A stretch of DNA of 52,757 bases from an uncultured bacterium. Its GTDB lineage: Bacteria; Verrucomicrobiota; Kiritimatiellia; CAIVKH01. The notes under the pieces were generated by a model that was not told the DNA's origin, did not search any database, and saw only the letters and a list, made by a program, of their open reading frames with translations. Of the stretch, positions 1-6,646 are shown piece after piece. The stretch's first letter is position 1. Every line of letters begins with the position of its first letter. The DNA lies in NCBI GenBank assembly GCA_903906425.1, contig CAIVKH010000021.1, forward strand, positions 1 through 52,757. The letters are read 5' to 3'. The translations under genes and the position numbers were made by a program.

Positions 1-533
1 ACCGGGCCGGAGCCGTGGTCGGTCGCGGCGATGAACGCGGCGCTTTCGCCGCTGCCGGTGTCGGTGTTGGTCATGAGGTGCAGTTCGCTCTGCTGGATCA
101 TGACGCGGGCCTGGAAAACGGCGTCGGTGGTGACGGGAAAGTTCATGCCGCCGGCTTCGCCGGGATCGCCCTTGTCGCCCTTGATGGTGACCAGAAGCCA
201 TTCGGCATTTGCGTCGGGTTGCGACCACGGGCTCATGATGGCGGTCTGCGCGGCAAACTGCAGGCCGTTGAAGCTGACGGCATCGCCGGCATTGTAATTC
301 TGCCCGGCGACCCACGCGCCGCACATATTGTATGCCGGCCCGACGGGCCCGCGCTGGCCATCATTTCCGGCCGGCCCCTGAATTCCCGGTGGCCCGACGA
401 TGGATTCGCCCGGATCGCCTTTATCGCCTTTGGGCACGTCCGAAATTAATTGAACGATGCCGTGGAACTGGTTTCGGAACTCGAACGCTTTGATGTTGGA
501 ATCATCAATCGGATAGTTTGGATCATACGCCAT
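1..533 (-). CDS. Collagen-like repeat protein, partial (3' end beyond left edge)
   Basis: An open frame runs from an ATG at 533 to the left edge without a stop (at least 177 codons), so the C-terminus is missing. The N-terminus MAYDPNYPIDDSNIKAFEF is followed by a Gly-X-Y run of about ten triplets (GDKGDPGESIVGPPGIQGP and onward), a non-collagenous stretch with CGAWVAGQNYNAGDAVSFNG, and a second short run (KGDKGDPGEAGG). The CGAW...YNAGDAVSFNG part resembles the small carbohydrate-binding-like segments of phage tail and surface collagen-like proteins. A GAAAGGG ribosome site lies about 10 bases before the ATG. No signal peptide is visible, which fits a phage-type or structural protein better than a normally exported one. 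It is the last visible gene of a minus-strand cluster starting near 1726. The collagen-like nature is clear; the function is not. Confidence 0.8.
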   Translation of the reverse strand, partial: MAYDPNYPIDDSNIKAFEFRNQFHGIVQLISDVPKGDKGDPGESIVGPPGIQGPAGNDGQRGPVGPAYNMCGAWVAGQNYNAGDAVSFNGLQFAAQTAIMSPWSQPDANAEWLLVTIKGDKGDPGEAGGMNFPVTTDAVFQARVMIQQSELHLMTNTDTGSGESAAFIAATDHGSGP

Positions 534-615
534 GGTCGTTGCCCTTTCGTTTTATGCGATTTTTCTAGCAAACGTCCCCGAGGCGAATCAAGAGGGAGGA
601 GCGAGAAAAATGGGA

Positions 616-1137
616 TCAGGCGGCGGCGAGAAATTCCCAGCACTGATGCGCGAGAACTCGTGCGGGGCGCCAGTGGCGATAGGGCGGAAGCGAAAGACGA
701 TTGCGACGGTTTATGCGCGGGTGTTCGCCGTGCGGCAAGCGCTGGCCGAGATCGAAACTTTCCGGCAGGCAGTACCACAAATCGAGACGCTCGGTCTTCA
801 GCAGTGAAGACATCCAATGCCGCATATACATGTAGAGCCGGTCGCGTCCGCTGTTGCCCCGGCCGCGAATGCCTTTGCGGAAATGCGCGTTCTTCTGGAA
901 ACAGACTTCCGCCTTCGCCGTCAGCCAGTGCTCATAGCGCTGCGGAATGTGGACATTGAGGAACCCGCTCACTTCGCTGCATACCGTCCGCGCGATCACG
1001 TGCGGCAGCAGCGCGTCAGGCCATTTGGTAGGGCGCGGTGGCTCACCGCGCCGCGGCGCGCTCGGCGAGCGCGCCCTACCTTTGAATGCCTTACGTCCCG
1101 CCTTCGACGAGCGCGATTTCTTCTTTTGTGAGGCCAT
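616..1137 (-). CDS. Hypothetical protein carrying an embedded palindromic repeat
   Basis: A 173-codon frame starts at ATG 1137 (MASQKKKSRSSKAG) and ends at TGA 616. The first 20 residues are very basic. The next 18 or so are encoded by a palindromic repeat (1027-1080) and are Arg/Pro-rich. From WPDALLPHVIAR onward the composition looks like an ordinary folded protein, with clustered aromatic and basic residues (GRDRLYMYMRHWMSSLL, RLDLWYCLPESFDLG). I do not recognise the family. The start is uncertain because the frame upstream of 1137 is open and the first 40 codons are of repeat origin. It lies 82 bp upstream of the collagen-like gene and downstream of the DUF2283 gene on the same strand. 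Confidence 0.5.
   Translation of the reverse strand: MASQKKKSRSSKAGRKAFKGRARSPSAPRRGEPPRPTKWPDALLPHVIARTVCSEVSGFLNVHIPQRYEHWLTAKAEVCFQKNAHFRKGIRGRGNSGRDRLYMYMRHWMSSLLKTERLDLWYCLPESFDLGQRLPHGEHPRINRRNRLSLPPYRHWRPARVLAHQCWEFLAAA
1027..1080. repeat. Palindromic intergenic-type repeat inside a coding frame
   Basis: The arms GGTAGGGCGCG (1027-1037) and CGCGCCCTACC (1070-1080) are perfect inverted repeats around a GC-rich, itself partly palindromic centre. This is a REP-like element. It is read in-frame by the hypothetical gene 616-1137, giving an Arg/Pro-rich segment near its N-terminus. Confidence 0.7.
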
Positions 1138-1195
1138 GGAGTTCATACGCCAGTTCATCAATCGGCCGGTCCGTCGTATCCACCGCGTTCTGCAA
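1091..1195 (-). pseudogene. Remnant of a restriction-type DNA methylase C-terminus
   Basis: Directly after the TGA of the DUF2283 gene, and in the same frame, 34 codons (from a TTG at 1195) read QNAVDTTDRPIDELAYELHG then LTKEEIALVEGGT and a TAA at 1091. This D-x-(Q/P)-ID-LVYELYGLT-EEI-IVE pattern is the characteristic tail of Eco57I-type restriction-modification methylases. There is no room for the rest of such a protein, so this is most likely a decayed fragment, or a short peptide with that tail. It overlaps the start of the hypothetical gene in another frame. Confidence 0.5.
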
Positions 1196-1456
1196 TCACT
1201 CCCCGTATTTCTTCGCCGGCTTGTCGTGTGCGATGAGCGGAGCGCGCGAAGACGCGATGCCTTCCAGAACCACGGCGGGAATCTGGCCGCCGCCAAGAAC
1301 GGTCTTTGCATCGAGAATTTCGATGCCAACGAGCTGTTCATCCTTGCCCATGTTCAGGGCGATTTCCTCGTTCAGGCGCACGGTGCGGCACTCATGCGCG
1401 CCTTCGATCAGGCGGATGTAGAGCGCGTCAATTTCCGAGTCATAGCTGATTTTCAT
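1196..1456 (-). CDS. DUF2283 domain protein
   Basis: 86 residues beginning MKISYDSEIDALYIRLIEG, the hallmark opening of DUF2283 (MKI-YD-EADALYI). The middle has the usual V-LNEEIALNMGKDEQLVGIEILDA. Family members are small proteins of unknown function, commonly encoded next to a DUF4258 gene, as here. The order DUF4258 (1472-1726) then DUF2283, 15 bp apart on the same strand, suggests co-transcription. The arrangement resembles toxin-antitoxin pairs, but that role is not shown by this sequence. Residues 62-86 (KTVLGG...KYGE) are longer than the shortest family members. Confidence 0.85.
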   Translation of the reverse strand: MKISYDSEIDALYIRLIEGAHECRTVRLNEEIALNMGKDEQLVGIEILDAKTVLGGGQIPAVVLEGIASSRAPLIAHDKPAKKYGE

Positions 1457-1471
1457 GGATGTTCTTCCTGC

Positions 1472-1726
1472 CTAAAAATAGAACGTGTACACCGTAATCA
1501 CAACAATCTCGTCCGCCTCTTCCTTGATGACAGGCGCGACCTGCTTGATCGGATAGTGTTTCCCCTGCCAGTTCTTCCCGAACGTGAAATTGTAGCGGCA
1601 CAATTCCCGCCCATGTTTGGCCGGTTCGCGGGACCCCTTCGCCACGGCCTCCATCACTTCCGCTTCGGTTGCGCCGCGTTCGGATGCCTGCTCTTCCGCG
1701 TGCCGTGTCAGACGAATCGCCTTCAT
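1472..1726 (-). CDS. DUF4258 domain protein
   Basis: 84 residues starting MKAIRLTRHAEEQASERGAT. The early R-x-x-HA-x-x-x--ERG-T motif and the late V-PVIKEEADEIVVITVYTFYF strand pair are the signature of DUF4258, a small fold related to RelE/BrnT-like proteins. The predicted partner is the DUF2283 gene downstream. By analogy with BrnT/BrnA-like modules it could be a toxin component, but catalytic residues of a nuclease cannot be assigned here. It is the first gene of the minus-strand cluster that runs to the left edge. Confidence 0.8.
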   Translation of the reverse strand: MKAIRLTRHAEEQASERGATEAEVMEAVAKGSREPAKHGRELCRYNFTFGKNWQGKHYPIKQVAPVIKEEADEIVVITVYTFYF

Positions 1727-1758
1727 CTACGTCCGAGGCGATCAAGAGCATGAAAGCA

Positions 1759-1804
1759 GCCCCGTAGGGGCGAAGAAAATTGGCCGGTGGCGCGCGCCAC
1801 CGGC
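1759..1804. repeat. Two short perfect palindromes in the divergent intergenic region
   Basis: GCCCCGTAGGGGC at 1759-1771, and a 22-bp perfect palindrome at 1783-1804 whose arm is GCCGGTGGCGC. They lie between the divergent DUF4258 gene and the restriction controller gene. Both look like dispersed REP-type elements rather than operators, since they are distinct from the controller box at 1911-1939. Confidence 0.6.
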
Positions 1805-1910
1805 TACCATCCATCGGCCCGCCGGGCCCTGTTGCGGGAACGCCGATCCCGGCAGGCTGGCTTTACCGAAGCAGGCAGTCGTACGAGCGCTTCGAAACGC
1901 CGGATGAAAT

Positions 1911-1939
1911 GGGTATCCGAGTCCGTGGACTGATAATCC
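1911..1939 (+). promoter_or_regulatory. Probable C-box operator of the restriction-modification system
   Basis: Two inverted half-sites surround CGTG (1924-1927): left TATCCGAGTC, right GACTGATAATCC. This matches the layout known for controller-protein boxes (GACT...AGTC halves around a conserved GTCCGTG). It ends 6 bp before the first ATG of the controller gene, the usual position for C-protein autoregulation. Known systems of this kind delay endonuclease expression until the host is methylated; that this one does so is inference. Confidence 0.55.
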
Positions 1940-1945
1940 GCACTC

Positions 1946-2194
1946 ATGCATCTTCTCGACATGGGAAAACGACATTCCGAACTCGACCAACTTGGTGACC
2001 GCATCCGTGCTGCACGCAAAGATGCGGGCATGACGCAGGAAGAGCTTTCCCACGAAAGCGAGATTGACCGCAGCTACATTGGCGGCGTCGAGCGAGGGGA
2101 GCGGAACCTGACGTTCACGATGCTTTGCAAAATCGCAGCAGCGCTTCGCTGCGACGTGGCGGCGCTGACAAAGGGGCTTCCACCAAAGGCATGA
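1946..2194 (+). CDS. XRE-family controller (C) protein of the R-M system
   Basis: 82 residues from ATG 1946; a second ATG at 1961 would give 77 and is equally possible. The helix-turn-helix is clear: LGDRIRAARKDAGMTQEELS, then ESEIDRSYIGGVERGERNL and a C-terminal helix LCKIAAALRCDVAALTKG. The size and the RSYI-GVERGERN recognition region are typical of C.BamHI/C.PvuII-type regulators. Its stop overlaps the start of the BamHI-like endonuclease (ATGA at 2191-2194), so the two are translationally coupled. It probably binds the inverted half-sites at 1911-1939 and regulates its own operon. Confidence 0.85.
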   Translation: MHLLDMGKRHSELDQLGDRIRAARKDAGMTQEELSHESEIDRSYIGGVERGERNLTFTMLCKIAAALRCDVAALTKGLPPKA

Positions 2195-2967
2195 AATTCC
2201 TCCGCACAGTGGTCGTCTTTGATCGTGGCAATCTCATAGACAGCAGCGACTGGAAGACGCTGCATGAAACCTACGTCAATGCACTGCGTGGCATCGCCCA
2301 TCCGTCAGGAAGCGACAAATTCATCATTCGAAAGAAGCTGGCGATCTGGAAAACAAGCAGATCGGGCAAGAAGACTTTGCAGTGGATTCGAAATGGCGTT
2401 GTGCCAATCAAGAATCAATTCCTCGCAAACTTGGAGAAAGCAGGATGGGAGTCGGAAAGTCCCGCAGGTCTTGAGCGCGCTTCCGCGGCCATGCGCAATG
2501 CTCGCGCCCAAGCGGACATTGTTTTCAAAGAATATCCTGCAAAACGTGAAATCCGGCTAGGCGATGAGGGGTGGGCGGAAGTCTTCAATAAGAAGGTCGG
2601 CAACTTTGATTTTTTCACGAAATTGGATTCTGGACTGCGCTGTGCCGTCGAATGGGAAACGGGAAACATTTCATCAAGCCATCGCTCGATGAACAAGCTT
2701 TGCCTCGTGATGATGGCCGGGTTGATCGACATTGGCGTCGTCGTATTGCCAAGCCGCGATCTCTATTCTCATCTGACGGATCGCATCGGAAATTGGACGG
2801 AACTTTCACCGTACCTGCCGTTGTGGCATCACATCGGTCAAAGAATGAAACGCGGTCTTCTGGCTGTCACAGTCGTCGAGCACGACGAACTGACAAATGA
2901 CCGGTCGGTCCCATTTATTGGTCAGGGCAAAGATGGCCGGAGTGCCAAGGCTGCGGGAAAGCGATAA
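2191..2967 (+). CDS. BamHI-family type II restriction endonuclease
   Basis: 258 residues from ATG 2191, overlapping the controller stop. Residues 152-169 read AVEWETGNISSSHRSMNK, nearly the same as the BamHI active-site segment (MEFETGNISSAHRSMNK). E154 and E156 would correspond to the metal-binding and catalytic E111 and E113 of BamHI, and D140 (GNFDFF) is a candidate for D94. The downstream LTDRIGNWTELSPY also matches the BamHI LTDR-x-NFEELEPY region, and NGVVPIK near residue 70 matches too. It is somewhat longer than BamHI (213 residues), with extra N-terminal sequence. By homology it should cut at or near GGATCC; the specificity is inference. GGATCC does occur in this window (for example near 12525 and 22922), so the host copy would need protection by the neighbouring methyltransferase. 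Confidence 0.9.
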   Translation: MKFLRTVVVFDRGNLIDSSDWKTLHETYVNALRGIAHPSGSDKFIIRKKLAIWKTSRSGKKTLQWIRNGVVPIKNQFLANLEKAGWESESPAGLERASAAMRNARAQADIVFKEYPAKREIRLGDEGWAEVFNKKVGNFDFFTKLDSGLRCAVEWETGNISSSHRSMNKLCLVMMAGLIDIGVVVLPSRDLYSHLTDRIGNWTELSPYLPLWHHIGQRMKRGLLAVTVVEHDELTNDRSVPFIGQGKDGRSAKAAGKR

Positions 2968-2969
2968 TC

Positions 2970-3887
2970 TCAGGCGAAAAGCTCTATCTCTTTTGCTTGG
3001 GGCTTCCCTTGCTCAACGCGATATTTCCCGGTGGCAAAGCCATGCGCTGATCGCAAACTGAGTGCCCGCTGTGTGAACAGCCGATTTTTGAGGCCAGAAA
3101 TCTTTTCCAAATATTCGCGATCAGTCTCAATCGTTTCCATCCGCGAGATGACTGCCGAGCAGTCGAGCTCCATTCCGATCCATTTCCTTTCGAGCAATTC
3201 GGCTGCGACATATGTGGTGCCTGAACCGCCGAACGGATCAATTACGGTCGAACCCGGATCTGTCGCAAGCGAGACAATCCGATCCATGAGCTTCAGCGAA
3301 AGTTCATTCGCGGAGCGTCGCTTGTATTTCAAATGACGCACCGGCGGAATGTCTGTCCAAACGTCGGTCAGATTCACACCTTTCGGGTTCATCTTGTCTT
3401 TGTAGCCGCCGTAATCGCGCTGCTCGCCGCCGCAATGCCGACAGCATTCGATGGGGAGGCGGTCAGGGTGAAAAATTGCGGGCGTCGAGCCTTTGATAAA
3501 ATAGAGAAGGGAATAATTCGATGGGTAGAGGCGCTTTGGAATCGGCAGGCAATACTTCATGTCAACCGTAATCCAGTGGCGAAAAGTCAGGCGTTCCATC
3601 AGGAACGCGCCAAGCGGCAGATTCCATTTTGGCAGGTTGTAAAGGAACAGGCTCCCACCCGGCTTGACGACACGCACAAGTTCGGCGACCCACGCCCGAC
3701 ACCACTCGATGTATGCCGCGTCGGAAAGATTATCATCCATTTTCGATGAATAAGATTTGTTCAAATTGAAAGGCGGGTCAGCAAACGCGAGGTCGGCGGT
3801 GCCGTCAGGAAGTCCCTTCAACATCTCTAAACAATCTCCTTGGTAGAGCTTGCCGTACGATGTCTGCAATATTGGAATGGGTAACAT
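2970..3887 (-). CDS. DNA methyltransferase of the R-M system (beta-type motif order)
   Basis: 305 residues from ATG 3887, chosen because AGGA lies 8 bases upstream; ATGs at 3893 and 3896 are alternatives. Catalytic motif IV, ADPPFN (D37-F40), comes first and the SAM-binding motif IDPFGGSGTT (about residues 216-225) near the C-terminus, the order of beta-class enzymes. A target-recognition region with a CCRHCGG cysteine cluster lies between them. DPPF is more usual for N6-adenine than N4-cytosine methylation, although M.BamHI methylates cytosine, so the methylated base is uncertain. It is convergent with the endonuclease, with only two bases between the two stop codons. A palindrome pair (3956-4002) sits about 70 bp upstream of its start. 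Confidence 0.9.
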   Translation of the reverse strand: MLPIPILQTSYGKLYQGDCLEMLKGLPDGTADLAFADPPFNLNKSYSSKMDDNLSDAAYIEWCRAWVAELVRVVKPGGSLFLYNLPKWNLPLGAFLMERLTFRHWITVDMKYCLPIPKRLYPSNYSLLYFIKGSTPAIFHPDRLPIECCRHCGGEQRDYGGYKDKMNPKGVNLTDVWTDIPPVRHLKYKRRSANELSLKLMDRIVSLATDPGSTVIDPFGGSGTTYVAAELLERKWIGMELDCSAVISRMETIETDREYLEKISGLKNRLFTQRALSLRSAHGFATGKYRVEQGKPQAKEIELFA

Positions 3888-3955
3888 AGTCATCATCCTA
3901 CGACTTCTCGCGAACTCTGCAAATGATATTTTTCAGGCTCTCGGAGCGGCTCATT

Positions 3956-4002
3956 TTCCAAGCGTTGGAAATGTGCGTGGGAGAGTTTTCCAATGGTTGG
4001 AT
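3956..4002. repeat. Paired TTCCAAT palindromes, pair 1
   Basis: TTCCAAGCGTTGGAA (3956) and TTCCAATGGTTGGAT (3988), starts 32 bp apart. It lies upstream of the methyltransferase start. The left copy is a variant in the centre but its arms are perfect. Confidence 0.85.
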
Positions 4003-4007
4003 GTTTT

Positions 4008-4061
4008 ATGGAGCGACGGCGTCCCCGCCGTCGTGTGATGGCGGGGTCGCCATCACTCCAT
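4008..4061. repeat. REP-like inverted repeat
   Basis: The arms ATGGAGCGACGGCG (4008-4021) and CGCCATCACTCCAT (4048-4061) pair with a few mismatches, around an internal CCCCGCC/GGCGGGG stem. It is a dispersed-type palindrome directly adjoining palindrome pair 1. Confidence 0.65.
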
Positions 4062-4192
4062 GGGGCGGCGGGGCGTTTTTTGTCATTCCTGAGGATGTTT
4101 GTGCAAGTTGTTATCTGTGCCTAATGTTATGCGTGTTTCCTGCCGGTTTCAGGTGGTTAAAATCGTCGTTTTTAATGTCTAAATCTTCGTTT

Positions 4193-4339
4193 TTGAAGAC
4201 TGGATCGTCGTTCTAAATCACTAGATCGTGGATCTAGTACACTCGCGCGTGGATCGTAATGTTTTGATCGAGGATTTTGTTCTCTGGATCGTGGCTGTTG
4301 AAGACTGGATCGTCGTACGAAATCACTCGATCCATGATG
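4193..4339. repeat. Imperfect direct repeats rich in GGATCGT
   Basis: A segment of about 41 bp beginning TTGAAGACTGGATCGTCGT recurs at 4193-4233 and 4298-4339, with AAATCACT and then a palindromic GATC-containing end in both. Further degenerate copies (CTGGATCGTGG) occur at about 4284 and 4389. It looks like decayed tandem sequence. On the minus strand it is read by the small doubtful frame 4234-4473. The rest of 4062-4905 shows no confident gene. Confidence 0.5.
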
Positions 4340-4473
4340 GAGTCCACTCGAACGGCGTTCTTGTCTTTTCGCACGACGTTCTGAAGGACTGGATCGTGGG
4401 TTTTGATCTTCCGCGCGCGGGCCGGAATCTTTTCAGCGGCGCGAAGGTTTTTGCGCTCGCGGCGGGATGGCAT
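4234..4473 (-). CDS. Doubtful small ORF over degenerate repeats
   Basis: 79 codons: a basic N-terminus (MPSRRERKNLRAAEKIPARA) followed by repeated HDPVLQN / DDPVFNSHDPEN phrases. The same phrase pattern continues past the stop (NDDPVFKNEDLDIKNDDF), interrupted by stop codons. This could be the surviving part of a repeat protein gene or simply the reading of a DNA repeat. No family is recognised. Confidence 0.25.
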   Translation of the reverse strand: MPSRRERKNLRAAEKIPARARKIKTHDPVLQNVVRKDKNAVRVDSIMDRVISYDDPVFNSHDPENKILDQNITIHARVY

Positions 4474-4510
4474 CGGGGCGGGCCTTTCACGATTTGTACG
4501 ATTTACACGA

Positions 4511-4540
4511 CAGACACGGGAATGACGGGTGTGCTATGAT
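4511..4540 (+). promoter_or_regulatory. Candidate extended -10 promoter
   Basis: TGCTATGAT at 4532-4540 is a good extended -10 element. A weak -35 (CAGACA, 4511-4516) lies 18 bp upstream. It points toward the kinase gene at 4906, leaving a leader of about 360 bases with no confident gene in it. Confidence 0.3.
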
Positions 4541-4905
4541 CGGCGCGTAAATAATTTCAGGGGGTCTGAAAGTGATTTGCACATGGTGGGCGGAATTTAT
4601 TTGCGGGAGCTGCCGAAGGGCTTGATCCCGTTTGGCCGGCGGCTCGTGCGTCGCCGGCGGCATACCGGCGCGGGCCGCGCGGTGCCGTTGCGGGCGTGCG
4701 CCGGGCTTCGGAAGAAGTTCGGTGGCGCGTCATCTTTTTTTGCGGGCGTTGCGCTGTTGTTGCGGTCATCCTCACCCCCGATCCTTCGGCGGCAGGCCGG
4801 CAGCGTCCGCATTTTCCTTTTCCCTTCGCGGTCCGGCGGGCGGCTGGAATCTCCGGCAACCGGGCGTAACTTCTTCATGATCGTTGAAAAGGGTGAAGCG
4901 ACTGC

Positions 4906-6072
4906 ATGAGCCATCTCAATTCACATCCTACATCGAGCGCCGATGCGTTGCGCAGGAGCGAGGAGATGTACCGCTCGCTGTTCGACAACATGCTCAACGG
5001 TTTTGCCTATTGCCGGATGATCTTCGAGGACGGGCGGCCGGCGGATTTCACCTACATCAAGGTGAATCAGAATTTCGAGAGGCTGACGGGGCTGAAGAAT
5101 GTCGAGGGCAGAAAAGTCTCTGACGTGATTCCGGGCATTCGCGAGGCGGACCCGATGCTGCTGGAGAGATATGGCCGCGTGGCGATGACGGGCCGGCCGG
5201 AGAAATTCGAGACCTTCGTGGAGGCGCTGAAGGACTGGTATTCGATTTCGGTCTATTGCCCGCAGAAGGAATATTTCGTGGCGGTGTTCGATGTCATCAC
5301 GGAGCGCAAGCGGACGGAGGAGGAAATCCGCCGGCTCAATGAGACGCTGGAGCAGCGCGTCGTGGAGCGCACGGCGCAGCTGGCGACGGCGAACACGGAG
5401 CTGGAGGCGTTCAGCTATTCGGTGTCGCACGATCTGCGCGCGCCGCTGCGGGCGGTGGACGGATTCGCGCGCATCCTGGTCGAGGACCACGCGGACCGGC
5501 TCGATGACGAGGGCCGGCGCGTGGTGAACGTCATCTGCTCGGAGGCGAATCGCATGGGCCGGCTGATTGACGATCTGCTCGCGTTCTCGCGGATGAACCG
5601 GCAGACGATCGCCGCCGCGGAGGTGGACATGGGCGCGCTGGCGCAGGACGCGTTCGAGAAGTGCGCGGAGCAGGCGCCGGACCGCAAGATCGAAATTACG
5701 CTCGATCCGATGCCGTCGGCGCGCGGCGACGCGGCGATGCTCCGCGTCGTGTGGACGAATCTTTTTTCCAATGCGATCAAGTACACGCGCCAGCGCGAGA
5801 CCGCGGAGATCGAGGCGGGCGGACGCGAGGAGAACGGCGAGCACGTTTTCTTCGTGAGGGACAACGGCGCGGGCTTCGACATGAAATATGCGCACAAGCT
5901 TTTCGGCGTCTTCCAGCGGCTCCACGCCGACGCGGAGTTCGAGGGCACCGGCGTCGGCCTCGCGCTGGTGCAGCGCATCGTGCACCGCCACGGCGGCCGG
6001 GTCTGGGCCGAGGGCAAGATCAACGAAGGCGCGACGTTCTTCTTCACGCTTCCGGCGGGGAACAAATCATGA
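4906..6072 (+). CDS. PAS-domain sensor histidine kinase
   Basis: 388 residues, no membrane segment, so probably cytoplasmic. A PAS domain covers about residues 18-136 ([20 protein letters not shown] ... FDVITERK). A coiled coil (136-166) follows, then HisKA with [10 protein letters not shown] (phospho-acceptor H175), the N box [10 protein letters not shown], the G1 box DNGAGFDM and the G2 box [10 protein letters not shown]. This architecture ([18 protein letters not shown]) belongs to the phytochrome-like HisKA group, which is commonly paired with Rcp1-type single-domain regulators; one follows at 6182. The PAS domain is almost the same as one inside the large kinase at 10655, which suggests domain duplication. 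What it senses cannot be read from the sequence. Confidence 0.92.
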   Translation: MSHLNSHPTSSADALRRSEEMYRSLFDNMLNGFAYCRMIFEDGRPADFTYIKVNQNFERLTGLKNVEGRKVSDVIPGIREADPMLLERYGRVAMTGRPEKFETFVEALKDWYSISVYCPQKEYFVAVFDVITERKRTEEEIRRLNETLEQRVVERTAQLATANTELEAFSYSVSHDLRAPLRAVDGFARILVEDHADRLDDEGRRVVNVICSEANRMGRLIDDLLAFSRMNRQTIAAAEVDMGALAQDAFEKCAEQAPDRKIEITLDPMPSARGDAAMLRVVWTNLFSNAIKYTRQRETAEIEAGGREENGEHVFFVRDNGAGFDMKYAHKLFGVFQRLHADAEFEGTGVGLALVQRIVHRHGGRVWAEGKINEGATFFFTLPAGNKS

Positions 6073-6098
6073 CCGCGCGCGGTAACGGCCGCCGGACT

Positions 6099-6145
6099 TT
6101 CCAATCATTGGAAAAAGGGATGAGCGGAATTTCCAATGGTTGGAA
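6099..6145. repeat. Paired TTCCAAT palindromes, pair 2
   Basis: TTCCAATCATTGGAA (6099) and TTCCAATGGTTGGAA (6131), 32 bp apart. It lies in the gap between the kinase stop (6072) and the response regulator start (6182). Confidence 0.9.
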
Positions 6146-6181
6146 ACTTCCGCAGGGCGAAATGATGCAGGAGACGAGAAC

Positions 6182-6646
6182 ATGAACAACCCGGCTGTGA
6201 TTGACATCCTTCTGGTCGAGGACAACCCGCAAGACGCGGAGATGACCATGCGCGCGCTGAAGAAGCGCAATCTCGCCAACCAGCTCGTCTGGGTCAAAGA
6301 CGGCGCGGAGGCGCTTGAATATATTTTCGGCACCGGCGGGGCGGCCGTCGCTCCGCCGGCGCTCGTGCCGAAGGTCATCCTGCTGGATTTGAAGCTGCCG
6401 AAGGTGGACGGCATCGAGGTGCTGAAGCGGCTCAAGGCCGACGAGCGGACGCGGGCGATTCCCGTCGTCGTGCTGACGTCTTCGCGCGAAGAGCAGGACA
6501 TCGTCAAGAGCTACCAGCTCGGCGCGAACAGCTACATCGTCAAGCCGGTGAGCTTCGATAATTTTTCCGAGGCCGTCGCGCGGCTGGGCATGTACTGGCT
6601 CATGCTCAACGAGCCGCCCAAACTGACAACGTCAAAAGGACCATGA
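6182..6646 (+). CDS. Single-domain response regulator (Rcp1-like)
   Basis: 154 residues from ATG 6182, which has GCAGGAGA as ribosome site; upstream in-frame starts would read through the palindrome pair. It is a receiver domain only: acidic pair E13/D14 ([12 protein letters not shown]), phospho-acceptor D69 ([13 protein letters not shown]), Thr/Ser switch (VVVLTSS) and Lys121 (IVKPVS). There is no output domain, so it should relay phosphate or act by protein contact. It probably works with the kinase upstream. Its stop overlaps the ATG of the next kinase (ATGATG at 6643), indicating translational coupling to that hybrid kinase. Confidence 0.92.
   Translation: MNNPAVIDILLVEDNPQDAEMTMRALKKRNLANQLVWVKDGAEALEYIFGTGGAAVAPPALVPKVILLDLKLPKVDGIEVLKRLKADERTRAIPVVVLTSSREEQDIVKSYQLGANSYIVKPVSFDNFSEAVARLGMYWLMLNEPPKLTTSKGP

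Noticed and set aside
4597..4914. Coding frames between 4529 and 4914 on both strands
   Set aside because: They are Arg/Pro/Ala-rich readings of GC-rich leader sequence, with no domain; the region is better explained as untranslated upstream sequence of the kinase.
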